DNA of 64,000 nt, taken from positions 1 to 64,000 of the forward strand of contig JAJDBF010000014.1 of the NCBI GenBank assembly GCA_029261535.1, written 5' to 3'. Under the pieces are notes generated by a model. The model was given only the letters and a program-made list of their open reading frames with translations. It was not told where the DNA came from and searched no databases. How positions within the stretch are numbered: position 1 is the first letter of the stretch; the number at the start of each line of letters is the position of its first letter. Made by a program: the position numbers and the translations under genes. Source of the DNA: Nitrospinaceae bacterium. GTDB lineage: Bacteria > Nitrospinota > Nitrospinia > Nitrospinales > Nitrospinaceae. Positions 43,569-52,525 of this stretch are shown here, in pieces.

Positions 43569-46286
43569 CTATCCGACATAAGAACACTTGCTTGCCGCAG
43601 TACGCGTGTCCATGTTCTTCCCGCGGTTGGCATGATCGTCGATCTCTGCCGCACAACCGATCATGCGTCCAAAGAGAAACGCCGTGAAGCTGGCAAGCTC
43701 GATGTCTTCCTCGCCTACATTGCCCGCCTGATAATCCTTCCAGACTGTCTTCAAAAGAATGACCGCAATAACCGCATCAATATTCACGCAGTAAACATTT
43801 TTACTGACCTTGGTCTTGAACATGCTTTCCACCAACTCGTGATAAAAGTCGAGAAAGGCATTGTGGATCCCCTTCTCTTTGAACAAACTGCGAACGTAGT
43901 CTTCGCGTGGGTCCATATTCACATCCTTGCCTTTGAAAATGGGATGGTTGACGCAAGGTATCTTGCCATAGTCCAGATTGCCCAGTTCCTTTTGTTTCTT
44001 TTTATAGGCGGCATAACCACTGGTAAAATCGTTGGCAATTTTGGCCAGGTCCACACCATGATTCGGGTCAGCGGGATCCTTAAGGCCTGCTTCCTTGAAT
44101 TTTTCGATCAGGAAAGCCGCCGCTTCGTAACCATTGCCGCCGTGGGCGAATCCGGTGTGGGTCATAAATCCGATAAAACCCTTGTTGATCTGAACACGCT
44201 CCGGTTGCTCCGGACCATCCGCACTGACAGCACCCTTGGAACCCTGCGCAGAAATCGTGCCAGGGCCATTGGTGATGATGAGTCCCAGCAATACCTGAAA
44301 CTCAAACAACTCGTCGCTTGAGGGTTCGCGACCCAAAAGTGCCATGAACGCTGTCTTGGTGAAACTGTAGTTGGGAATGAGGTCTTCCCCTTTGACTCCG
44401 CAAAAAGTTCCTTCCCCGTGCCTCTTTGCAGGAGCCGCGCAACCCACCAGTGTGCTGAAGATACGACTGAACCATGGCAGGGTGACAATCGTGTGCCTTG
44501 AAATTTTCTTGACTCTCAGACTTGGCCACGCAACAGTCAACCATGCCGCCGCGATGCAGGCATCCATCGAAGGCGTGCCACCATGCTTGGATGCAAATTC
44601 GTCAATGAAATTTATAAAAACGGATTCTCCCTTAAGCGCTTTCGAGGCCGCTATCATTTTGGGACCACAAGCATCGTCGCCCGAGGCCAAAAGCGCACCC
44701 TTGTGCGCATCGGCTGAGGCCAGTTGGGCCTTATAGTCGAAGCTGGCTTCCGGGTCATCCATGTCTGTCAGTTTGAACAGATCCAGCAGAGCAGTCGCTG
44801 AATCCATGGCACCTTGAACTGTTTTCTTTCCAATCAGTGCAACCGATGCCGACAGTGAGGTGTTTGGCGAGTTGCCCGCTTCGCGCGAAGCCTCCGCCGC
44901 CGCCAACGCTGGCGAACCGTGCTGAAACACCGCTGAATTCAACACCATGTTGACCAAAGACTCACCAAACTCGGACGGGTACTGATGCGTGAGCGCGAAA
45001 ACCAGATTAGCTTCCAACGAATGCCCGGAAGCATCGAGGATCGATGTGCCGTGCAACTGTGACACCTGGGTTTTCGGGTCCATCTTGGAAGCACCGCTAG
45101 CATCTTTCAACGTCTCGCGGCGATTTTGCGCACCCACTGTTCGCTTGAGCAAATCGATCTGCTCGGAATAAGGCTCAATCGCGGACTCCGCCTGAATGTT
45201 GAGTTCGGATGGAACATTGATGCCATTGTTACTGCCGAACCAGCATTTGAGATTGAGGTTACCTTTGGGCTCGAAATCAGGTTTCTTACCGTTCGCTTCC
45301 ATCACCTTGGTGAGGGCCTCCGGAATATGCGCGATGTTTGTGACTATCGCACCCTTTTTCGAACACACCGGATTTTCCGGAGTGAAGATATCGTTCACGC
45401 CAAAATAATCCATGAACCATTTCTCTTTCGCCAGCGCATCATCGCCGGAACCGGCAAGAGACCCTGCATGACCACAAGCCTTGGTCAGCTTGGCTTTCCA
45501 GCGGCCCACCACACACGCGACTATCGGCTTGTCTGATTCGAGACCTTTCTCGTAAAGCCCTCCCGGCTCGGCATAAACAACCGCCGCCTGAGAGCGGTCA
45601 TCATTGTTGAAGCCATGAATGAATTCTTTCGGGCCAAAATGAATATACACATCCTTGCCACTGGAGATGGAAGTCGTGGTGCCCCACCCGGCTGTGGCAA
45701 GATACACGGCGATGGTGGTGGTGAAATTCCCTGAATTGGAGAACAACGCAATCGAGCCCTTGATGAGCGATTCTTCCGGATTGCTACCGCCCAGGGCACC
45801 GCCCAGTCGAACATGGTTCCAGGCATCTGCAAGCCCCAGGCAATTGCCGCCGAACAGGTCAACGCCATTGGTCTGACAGATGGCACGCATAACACGCGAA
45901 TCCTTGACAGAAACTTTTTCTGTCAACACGATCACTTTTTCCAGATCCGGGTTGGTGCGGACCGCTTCCGCCACACCGTCTTTTACTCCGGAAGGCGGCA
46001 GGTAAACCACCACCGTATTGAACTTGTGACCCGCCGCCATGCCTTCTGCGATGGAATTGTAGACCGGGATTTTGCCATTCTTGGTCGGCAGAAACTTGCC
46101 GGATTTTCCTGGCCCGGTTCCGAACACAATATTGCCGCCGGAATATTCGTGGCTGACCGGCGTCACACTGGAACTTTCTTTCCCTAAAATATTGAGAACG
46201 ACCACACGGTCGTCTTTAGTTGCGAGTTCAGTAAGAGAGTTGACCCCTACATAGTAAGGGAAGCCCTCAACACCATTTGCATGCAT
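43569..46286 (-). CDS. aclA: ATP-citrate lyase large subunit with extra central domain
   Basis: 905 residues. Residues 1-340 resemble the CoA-ligase (succinyl-CoA synthetase alpha-like) part, with the phosphorylated His273 in KACGHAGSLAGSGDD and FTPENPVCSKKGAIVTNIAH. Residues about 650-905 are the citrate-synthase-like lyase part (LLGLIITNGPGTISAQGSKG, HGGNGYEAAAFLIEKF, CVNHPIFKGKD, VNIDAVIAVILL, FLFGRMIGCAAEIDDH). Between lie about 300 extra residues (345-650), making it half again as long as the about 600-residue Chlorobium AclA. It cleaves citrate to acetyl-CoA and oxaloacetate with AclB. GGAGG 8 bases before the ATG. Confidence 0.93.
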   Translation of the reverse strand: MHANGVEGFPYYVGVNSLTELATKDDRVVVLNILGKESSSVTPVSHEYSGGNIVFGTGPGKSGKFLPTKNGKIPVYNSIAEGMAAGHKFNTVVVYLPPSGVKDGVAEAVRTNPDLEKVIVLTEKVSVKDSRVMRAICQTNGVDLFGGNCLGLADAWNHVRLGGALGGSNPEESLIKGSIALFSNSGNFTTTIAVYLATAGWGTTTSISSGKDVYIHFGPKEFIHGFNNDDRSQAAVVYAEPGGLYEKGLESDKPIVACVVGRWKAKLTKACGHAGSLAGSGDDALAKEKWFMDYFGVNDIFTPENPVCSKKGAIVTNIAHIPEALTKVMEANGKKPDFEPKGNLNLKCWFGSNNGINVPSELNIQAESAIEPYSEQIDLLKRTVGAQNRRETLKDASGASKMDPKTQVSQLHGTSILDASGHSLEANLVFALTHQYPSEFGESLVNMVLNSAVFQHGSPALAAAEASREAGNSPNTSLSASVALIGKKTVQGAMDSATALLDLFKLTDMDDPEASFDYKAQLASADAHKGALLASGDDACGPKMIAASKALKGESVFINFIDEFASKHGGTPSMDACIAAAWLTVAWPSLRVKKISRHTIVTLPWFSRIFSTLVGCAAPAKRHGEGTFCGVKGEDLIPNYSFTKTAFMALLGREPSSDELFEFQVLLGLIITNGPGTISAQGSKGAVSADGPEQPERVQINKGFIGFMTHTGFAHGGNGYEAAAFLIEKFKEAGLKDPADPNHGVDLAKIANDFTSGYAAYKKKQKELGNLDYGKIPCVNHPIFKGKDVNMDPREDYVRSLFKEKGIHNAFLDFYHELVESMFKTKVSKNVYCVNIDAVIAVILLKTVWKDYQAGNVGEEDIELASFTAFLFGRMIGCAAEIDDHANRGKNMDTRTAASKCSYVG

Positions 46287-46384
46287 TGGTTTTTTCCTCC
46301 GCTTGGGATTCGGTGACTATTATGAATCCCGGGTTCAATTTTTTGGCGAAACTTCAAAAGCTCAATATCGTTTGTGAGCTTCCC

Positions 46385-47653
46385 TTATTTAATTCCGAGT
46401 TTCTTTTTGATTTCTTCCTTGCCGCCGTTGACCATCCATTTATTGACATCACCCACGTAGTTGATCACCTCGGACATGGCACTGTCGTGACCAAAGAACC
46501 GGTACGGCAAGCCCAGTTGATCAAGGGTATCGCGCAAGTACGCCATGCCGCGGATCAGGTTGGGTCCGCCCCGGCCAACCACCACAAAAATTGGCAAGGG
46601 ACCGTGGACCTGAAAATGCGCCTTGATGCCGTCAGCCATGGCACGGAAGGTTTCAAAAATATCCGTATTGTTGGCCTTACCGCCGATGATGAACAGGACG
46701 TTACTTTGCTCCAGCCAGAACTTGAGCGTGATTCGCGTAATGTCGTTCATCTTTTCATAAGGAGGATTGCCACCGAAATCAGAAGAGATCGTTGCATCGA
46801 CACCGAGAAGCTCGGTGACCATCGCGTTGGCACCGCCGCCGAAAGTGAACGCAGTGACGTTGCCCTCATCATTGATGACGTAAACATCGCTTTGCCCCTG
46901 ATAGGTGCGGAGCTGATTGATCTCCTGCTCGAAATCCGAATCATCCGATGCAAACAAATGCGTTGGCAGATGCAGACGCTTCCACGCTGGATCGTCCTGA
47001 TCGAATGAACATTTAAAATCACAGGCCACAGGCGCGAGGCGTTTGCCCGCCGTGCTCATGCGGATGGGATTGAGCTCCAGCATCAGCATGCCATAGTTGT
47101 TGTACAGGTCCCACAGCTTGGGCAGGTTTTGCACCAGCGGACTGATAATTTCCTGCGGAGCACCAAGGTCCGACAATGCGTTGGAAACGTGAAACGCCTT
47201 CAAGCCGGTGAGCGGATCGAACGGCACCACGGCAATTTTATCTGCCGACAATTCTTCAATGTCAACGCCGCCATGATGGGTGATGGTCATCGCCGGTGTG
47301 CGAAATTCCGTGTTATCACTGATGGAAAAATAAATCTCGTGCTCCGCCGGAACGCCGCCTTCAAAGGTAACGCCATCGGATTTAAACACGCTGTTGCCGT
47401 CACGATGTTCCGCAAAATACAGACGCTCTTTTTCCTTGAGCGCATCGTGGAAATTATCCACGCGACCGATCAGGCCGGACTTGCCTTTCTTGCCCACGCC
47501 ACCCTTGAACACAGGCTTGATGAACAACTGCTTGTGCTTGGCGATCATTTCCTTGATTTCGTCGACGCTGATTTCCGCGCCGCGTACATCTGACCGGGGA
47601 AACTCCACCAAGTCCAGCAACTTGTGGCCCCATTGCATACCGGTGATTTGCAT
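46385..47653 (-). CDS. aclB: ATP-citrate lyase small (ATP-grasp) subunit
   Basis: 422 residues, close to Chlorobium AclB. An ATP-grasp domain (1-240) includes KQLFIKPVFKGGVGKKGKSG and MLMLELNPIRMS, then a CoA-ligase beta-like domain with TFGGGANAMVTELLGVDATI, SDFGGNPPYEKMNDITRITL, LFIIGGKANNTDIFETFRAM and FVVVGRGGPNLIRGMAYL. It activates citrate with ATP for the large subunit. Ribosome site AGAGGAG before the ATG. aclB precedes aclA with a 98-base gap, as in other reductive-TCA bacteria. Confidence 0.94.
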   Translation of the reverse strand: MQITGMQWGHKLLDLVEFPRSDVRGAEISVDEIKEMIAKHKQLFIKPVFKGGVGKKGKSGLIGRVDNFHDALKEKERLYFAEHRDGNSVFKSDGVTFEGGVPAEHEIYFSISDNTEFRTPAMTITHHGGVDIEELSADKIAVVPFDPLTGLKAFHVSNALSDLGAPQEIISPLVQNLPKLWDLYNNYGMLMLELNPIRMSTAGKRLAPVACDFKCSFDQDDPAWKRLHLPTHLFASDDSDFEQEINQLRTYQGQSDVYVINDEGNVTAFTFGGGANAMVTELLGVDATISSDFGGNPPYEKMNDITRITLKFWLEQSNVLFIIGGKANNTDIFETFRAMADGIKAHFQVHGPLPIFVVVGRGGPNLIRGMAYLRDTLDQLGLPYRFFGHDSAMSEVINYVGDVNKWMVNGGKEEIKKKLGIK

Positions 47654-48316
47654 TGCTTTCTCCTCTTATTCCAAAAAAATGAGACCCCCTCACCGGGCGG
47701 TTTGCACATCCTCCGCCACAGGGAATCCCTTAATCATCCACTCGAATTAATTTACAACGAAACACTCCTGCCAACCCGGCTCCAGCGTATAACTCGCAAA
47801 CCCTTGTTTTATTTTGGGTTCCAGGTGCTCTGAAAACAGGCTCCAGCAGTGCTCCAACAGGTTTTCCCTCGACACATCAGGCAGGGAAAGAAACGTTCAT
47901 TTTATTGAAAACAAGGATTTTGTCAACAGGTGGAAAGCCCTGAAAACAGTTTAATTTAAACCGTTTCTCAGGATGCTGATAACCTTGCAAAAACACAACT
48001 TTCGGGAAGGCAAAACCGGTTTATCAATGGTGGGCTTGAATCTAAAAAACAAAAAAGCGACAAAAGCAAAAATATTCTCAAGCTAAGGAAGAGTTGAGTA
48101 AACACCCCCTAATAACAAGATATTGTGAGCCTGGTATTTATTCCAACCAATTAAGAGGAGTTATTTTATCGAGAGAAGCTGGTCGCCATCGAACTTTAAA
48201 AGGTTGAATTTTATACTTTGCAACCCATATTGACTGGTAGATGGGTGGAACACATCCCAAAATGAGCCACCAAAAATTTCCGCCCTTTTTAAAATCTGAA
48301 ACAGGAGGGCCGGACC
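47654..48316. other. 663-bp divergent intergenic region between aclB and ric
   Basis: It holds the minus-strand acl promoter (47899-47926) and a leader of about 240 bases before aclB. Toward ric there is an inverted repeat GGTTG (48202-48206) / CAACC (48221-48225) flanking TTTTATACTTTG, which may be an operator over a -10 (TATACT), and the ribosome site AGGAGG before ric. The stretch 48030-48150 is A-rich with nothing recognised. Small frames here lack support. Confidence 0.5.
47899..47926 (-). promoter_or_regulatory. strong candidate promoter of aclBA
   Basis: On the minus strand TTGACA (complement of 47921-47926), 16 bases, TAAAAT (complement of 47899-47904). The transcript would start near 47892. 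Confidence 0.65.
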
Positions 48317-49015
48317 ATGGAAGACAAACTAAACTCGAACAACACCATCGGAACTCTGGTCAACAAAATACCGGGTTCGTCTACCGTGCTGGAAGAGTTG
48401 GGAGTCGATTACTATTGCCGTGGCGATAGCTCTCTGGCTGAAGTCTGCACTGAGACAGGTTTTGACCCTGATGAAGTTCTGCAAGGAATTTACAACATCA
48501 CTCCAGAAATATTCCCCCGGCAGGAAAGAGATTTATCCAAAGCCCCCACGCATCGTCTGCTAGACCATGTAACCGAGGAACATTATGGTTTTGTTCTTGG
48601 CCCAGCGCCTTTGCTCACTCGATTAATCAAGCAGGTCATTACCCGCCACGGAAAATCTCACCCGGACTTGATAGAGCTGGAAAATTTATTCGCCCTTCTT
48701 TGTGAAGAACTGGGTCGTCACATGTTGGAGGAAGAAAAAACGCTTTACAAACTGGTCCGGCAATTTGAACTTGGGGTGGAAGCGAAAAACATGGATATTG
48801 TTTTACCAGAGGGCCAGATAATATTTTTAAAACAAGACCATTGGGATATCATAAACCTCATCGAAAAAATCAGAAAACAAACCAACGGCTATGTTGTGCC
48901 GGAATACGCCTGCCCGACCTATCGCTTAATGCTCAGAAAATTAAAACAACTGGAGCTTGACCTGCACAGGCATATTCATGAGGAAAACAATATCATCTAC
49001 CCAAGGGTTCTTTAG
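48317..49015 (+). CDS. ric: iron-sulfur cluster repair di-iron protein (RIC: YtfE/ScdA family)
   Basis: 232 residues. The N-terminal ScdA domain (NTIGTLVNKIPGSSTVLEEL then GVDYYCRGDSSLAEVC) is followed by a hemerythrin-like domain with spaced His ligands: HRLLDHVTEEHYG, GRHMLEEEKTLY, KQDHWDIINLIEKI and DLHRHIHEENNIIYPR. RIC repairs Fe-S clusters damaged by nitric oxide or oxidants. Usual members have CCG near residue 30; here YCRG. The ATG has AGGAGG about 9 bases upstream. In an organism exposed to nitrite and NO this would protect the many Fe-S enzymes; that context is inferred. Confidence 0.92.
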   Translation: MEDKLNSNNTIGTLVNKIPGSSTVLEELGVDYYCRGDSSLAEVCTETGFDPDEVLQGIYNITPEIFPRQERDLSKAPTHRLLDHVTEEHYGFVLGPAPLLTRLIKQVITRHGKSHPDLIELENLFALLCEELGRHMLEEEKTLYKLVRQFELGVEAKNMDIVLPEGQIIFLKQDHWDIINLIEKIRKQTNGYVVPEYACPTYRLMLRKLKQLELDLHRHIHEENNIIYPRVL

Positions 49016-49035
49016 ACGGAGGAAGCCTATGGCCT

Positions 49036-49827
49036 TTAGACAAGGCGTTTTTTTAACTCGGCGGCGCGGGAGTCCTCTTCCTCCGCGCTGACAAAACCTT
49101 CGGCGCGGTCGAGGGCCAGCATTTCGAGTTCAAACTCCAATGCCAGCCGCACTGCGGGGCCGAAAGAGACTCCGGGCTGATTGGCAAAAGTCACCACCCG
49201 CGTGTTGAAATGCGAGGGTTTTAAAAGTTCAAGCCGGTCGCCGATATTGGACGGGGTGATACCACCGCCAATCGAAACACATATTCCGTGGGTCCGGATT
49301 TTTTCAGCACAAACCGAAACCAGTTCAGTCACCTCCAAGTCGGTCACTTTGCGTTTCATCGAGCTTGAAAGGTCACTGCATCCGATGGTGATTTCATCCA
49401 GTTCCCCGGACTCCGGCATGGCAAGAATCGCATTGAGCTGTTCCGTTGAAACAATGGTTTCTATATTGATATGCTTTTTAACGCTCTTGTATTGGCTTGG
49501 CGTTAACTGCTCGCTCAAGGCCTCGATAAAATTTTCAAGGCCGTAAGGCGATTCCACCATCGGCGCGATCAGGCCATCCACACCGCGTCCCATCAACTCG
49601 CGAATATCGTTGCGCGCGTTGGGCCCGCCGATCTTAACGATTATCGGGAGCAGGTTCTTGCAACGCTGAACCCAGAATTCGATTTGATCGAACCCCATGC
49701 CAGCGTCTTCGGTCGAGAGTTTCAAGGCTGACGCGCCATGCTCCTCTTTCAAGCGGGACAATATCGCAAGTGCCGGATCGCCCTTCAAGGAAGGCAGTAT
49801 TTGAATTTGCGCTCTACGTGTTTTCAT
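49036..49827 (-). CDS. HpcH/HpaI aldolase/citrate-lyase-like TIM-barrel protein
   Basis: 263 residues from the ATG at 49827; a TTG three codons upstream is too close to its AAGG. The central IIVKIGGPNARNDIRELMGR, GVDGLIAPMVESPYGLENFI, then INIETIVSTEQLNAI and DEITIGCSDLSSSM follow the HpcH/HpaI/CitE barrel, with conserved acidic metal ligands. Such enzymes cleave or form C-C bonds of 2-oxo or CoA acids. It has no recognisable substrate signature. It is followed upstream by a repeat-bearing gap and then the ATP-grasp/FMN fusion on the same strand. Confidence 0.7.
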   Translation of the reverse strand: MKTRRAQIQILPSLKGDPALAILSRLKEEHGASALKLSTEDAGMGFDQIEFWVQRCKNLLPIIVKIGGPNARNDIRELMGRGVDGLIAPMVESPYGLENFIEALSEQLTPSQYKSVKKHINIETIVSTEQLNAILAMPESGELDEITIGCSDLSSSMKRKVTDLEVTELVSVCAEKIRTHGICVSIGGGITPSNIGDRLELLKPSHFNTRVVTFANQPGVSFGPAVRLALEFELEMLALDRAEGFVSAEEEDSRAAELKKRLV

Positions 49828-49856
49828 GATCTTCAATGCCTTATTAGTGGTGGCCC

Positions 49857-49991
49857 CACTTCGACAAGCTCAGTGTGGCATTTTCAAAATCCAAAAATCA
49901 AAAGCAAGTGTGAATTGCTTCGCTAATGTTCAGTATGACAAACAATATTTATTGTCATTCTGAGGACCAACGGGACGAAGAATCTCGCCTT
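49857..49991 (+). repeat. dispersed intergenic repeat, modules A and B
   Basis: Module A is CTTCGACAAGCTCAGTGTG (within 49857-49880); module B is TGTCATTCTGAG, then ACGAAGAATCTCGCCTT (49953-49991). Both recur on the opposite strand at 54501-54578, and part of B at 25613. It lies in the 248-bp gap between the aldolase-like gene and the fusion gene. Its origin is unknown; the elements carry no ORF. Confidence 0.7.
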
Positions 49992-50075
49992 GGATTTTCA
50001 AAACATCTTTCTACAATAATTCCCCGCAAAACAGACTTCATGTTGCGCATTGAAATAATTCATCATTAAACCACC

Positions 50076-52325
50076 TCACCTTTTTCTCTCACGGACAATC
50101 ACCGAAGGATCGATGCGATCGATACTCGGGCATCCAGTCAGGAGCATTGCCTTTTTGAGTTCGTTTTCTTTTTCATGCAGGTAAAACGAAACCCCCTCCT
50201 GCCCTGCCCCGAACGCGGCGATGCAGATGGGTCGCCCTATCAAAACAGCATCCGCTCCGAGTGCCAGCACTTTCAGAATGTCCGAGCCATCGCGGATGCC
50301 ACCATCGACCAATACTTTAATGCGCCCATTCACAACGGCGGCGATCTCCGGCAGAACTTCTGCCGTGCCCGGCATGTAGTCCATCACCCGACCTCCGTGA
50401 TTCGACACCACAATCGCATCCGCGCCAGCTTCCATTGCCGCCAGAGCCGATTCCGGATTCATGATGCCTTTCAAAATGAAAGGCACCGTCAGATGCTTTT
50501 TGAGGTCCTGCAGTTCTTCGATACTTTTCGGGCCTACGCTCTGGCCTTTCAGCGTCATGGTTTTGAAAGATGCCGCATCGATATCGATGCCGACGGCAAT
50601 CGCTCCCGCTGATGTTGCGGCGTGTAGGCGTTGCAGGATGTCGAGGTTCGAGGCACGCGGTTTGAAGATAGGGATTCCGAGGCCGCCGCGTTTTTTAATC
50701 GCTTCAAGGCCAATCCGGTATTTTGTCGGGCTGGCACCATCGCCAACCATGCCGAGGGTGCCGCAATTGAGACAGCCGTCGAGCACCGCTGAGGCGTATT
50801 CCTCTTCACTCATGCCACCGCCAAGGTTGGTTTCCATTCCAGTGATGGGCGCGGCGAGGATGGGCGATGCCAGTTTCTGCCCGAACAGTTCAATGGATAT
50901 ATCCGGGTTCTTCACACTGTGAATGGTGCGCAGGTTGAGTTTGTATCGTGCCAGTGCCGTCAGGTTTTCGTGGAACGATCCGCCGGTGCCAATGCCACCG
51001 ATCCCCGGCACCTTGCCGGAGCACTCCACGCCATCGCACACCACACAGGCTTTGCAGGCGACGTAAAATTTTCTGCGGGCGTTGTTGCGGATGATATCCC
51101 AGGTGATGGCCTGCTCGTTGCCTGTTTCAACGATCAAAGTTTGTCGTGCCAGTTCGTTGATACGGATGGCTTCTTCGCGGGTTTTTGCCGTGGTGATAAC
51201 GTAGCCGGTTTTGCCCATGTTACTGCGAAGCTCGTCCACCATGTCACCCGGTTCTTTCATCAGGATGATCTCGCGCACACCGCGAATCTTCATCGCTTCA
51301 TCCACACCGCGTATCGAAAGAATTTTTCCGGCAGGGGGAATGATCGAACGTTCGACCGCCACCATTTCATGCTTTGGCTTCAGGTCGGTGGGAGCTTGAC
51401 CGAGCGCGATTTCAATTCCAGCGCGATTGAGGTTGACTCCGCTGGACAGCGGGTACGTGTGGGCCGACATCCAGCCGCCGCTCAGGCGCGATGCAACCTC
51501 GACCACTTTGGCACCGTCCGCCGTTAACTTGATATCGCCTTTCGCCGCACCGTGGTTGATACCGAGGGCACGAATCGCGGAGAGAAAAGTTTGCTCTACA
51601 TCATCCAGAATATTGCGCGGCGCGTTGGACGGCATGGTGTGGCCCTCTTCGACAAACCACGGCTCGCGTGAAATGTGCCGGTCCGCCACGCCGGTGATCC
51701 AAATCTCCCCCTTGTAGATGAGGGCATCAAGACTGAACTCGGGTCCTGCCATGTATTCTTCCAGAATCAGATTGCCGCTGATGGACGATTCCTTGGCTTC
51801 CTGAAACGCCGCCGGCAAGTCATCCGGTTGATTGATTTTCCGTACGCCGCGAGCACCCATATTGTCGCAAGGCTTGATGACCAACGGCAAGGTGGTTTCA
51901 TCGACCACTCGTTGGGCCTCTTCAAGCGTGGTCACCGCAGTGAATTCCGGAACAGGAACCCCTGCACTTTTGAGGCACCGCCGCATCTTGATTTTATCGG
52001 TTGATCGCTCGGCAACTTCCGTGGGGATCCCCGGCAGATTGAGCGCACTCGCCACTGCGGAAACAGTGAGCGAGGCATCGGTGCCCACCGTCATCACACC
52101 GTTGATGGGAATCGTCCGGTGAAACTGACGCGCCGCGTTGACCGTGAGATTGATATTACGAGTGCTGACCACGAGGGGAAAGTCGGCCAGCCGCATGCCT
52201 TCGGCATCGGGATTGTAATCGGTGACCACGACTTTGAGACCCATTTCCTGAGCCGTCTTGATGGCTGGAACCTGAAACACACCTCCGCCAATAATCATGA
52301 GGTGCTGTTTTTTTCGGGCGGGCAT
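50076..52325 (-). CDS. fusion of ATP-grasp ligase and FMN-dependent alpha-hydroxy-acid dehydrogenase
   Basis: 749 residues from the ATG at 52325 (GGAG 5 bases upstream). Residues 1-405: nucleotide-binding IIGGGVFQVPAIKTAQEMGL, then an ATP-grasp fold (LPLVIKPCDNMGARGVRKI, LILEEYMAGPEFSLDALIY, AKVVEVASRLSGGWMS), as in carbamoyl-phosphate-synthase-like ligases. A four-Cys cluster CKACVVCDGVEC follows. Residues about 440-749 form an FMN (beta/alpha)8 barrel: LASPILAAPITGME, GIPIFKPRASNLDILQRL, PFILKGIMNPESALAAMEAG, catalytic His/Arg in VVSNHGGRVMDYMPGTAEVL, and VLVDGGIRDGSDILKVLALG. Both halves look active. No such fusion is known to me; the substrate is unknown. Confidence 0.9.
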   Translation of the reverse strand: MPARKKQHLMIIGGGVFQVPAIKTAQEMGLKVVVTDYNPDAEGMRLADFPLVVSTRNINLTVNAARQFHRTIPINGVMTVGTDASLTVSAVASALNLPGIPTEVAERSTDKIKMRRCLKSAGVPVPEFTAVTTLEEAQRVVDETTLPLVIKPCDNMGARGVRKINQPDDLPAAFQEAKESSISGNLILEEYMAGPEFSLDALIYKGEIWITGVADRHISREPWFVEEGHTMPSNAPRNILDDVEQTFLSAIRALGINHGAAKGDIKLTADGAKVVEVASRLSGGWMSAHTYPLSSGVNLNRAGIEIALGQAPTDLKPKHEMVAVERSIIPPAGKILSIRGVDEAMKIRGVREIILMKEPGDMVDELRSNMGKTGYVITTAKTREEAIRINELARQTLIVETGNEQAITWDIIRNNARRKFYVACKACVVCDGVECSGKVPGIGGIGTGGSFHENLTALARYKLNLRTIHSVKNPDISIELFGQKLASPILAAPITGMETNLGGGMSEEEYASAVLDGCLNCGTLGMVGDGASPTKYRIGLEAIKKRGGLGIPIFKPRASNLDILQRLHAATSAGAIAVGIDIDAASFKTMTLKGQSVGPKSIEELQDLKKHLTVPFILKGIMNPESALAAMEAGADAIVVSNHGGRVMDYMPGTAEVLPEIAAVVNGRIKVLVDGGIRDGSDILKVLALGADAVLIGRPICIAAFGAGQEGVSFYLHEKENELKKAMLLTGCPSIDRIDPSVIVRERKR

Positions 52326-52505
52326 AGGCACTCCGCTTGAAATTGAAATTAGGGCGGGAATTAAGACAACGCCTTCATCATTATATTATCGGCGTATCCA
52401 GAAAATACCTTAAGCGCATGAGGCGCAGGAAAAAGGCACTAACGCCTTATTCTATACCAAGTTAACTGTTATTCGCCAAATTGATTCACCCCTCGGGCCG
52501 TTAGC

Positions 52506-52521
52506 AACCTGCTCGCAGGTT
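52506..52521 (-). terminator. hairpin just past the pentapeptide-repeat gene
   Basis: AACCTGC (52506-52512) and GCAGGTT (52515-52521), starting 4 bases beyond the stop on the minus strand. No T-run follows, so the terminator role is uncertain. Confidence 0.3.
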
Positions 52522-52525
52522 CCTT

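Noticed and set aside
43632-44321. 229-codon plus-strand frame
   Set aside because: Antisense to aclA, no start signal and no recognisable domain.
48241-48429. 62-codon plus-strand frame overlapping the start of ric
   Set aside because: It overlaps ric in another frame and lacks a ribosome site.
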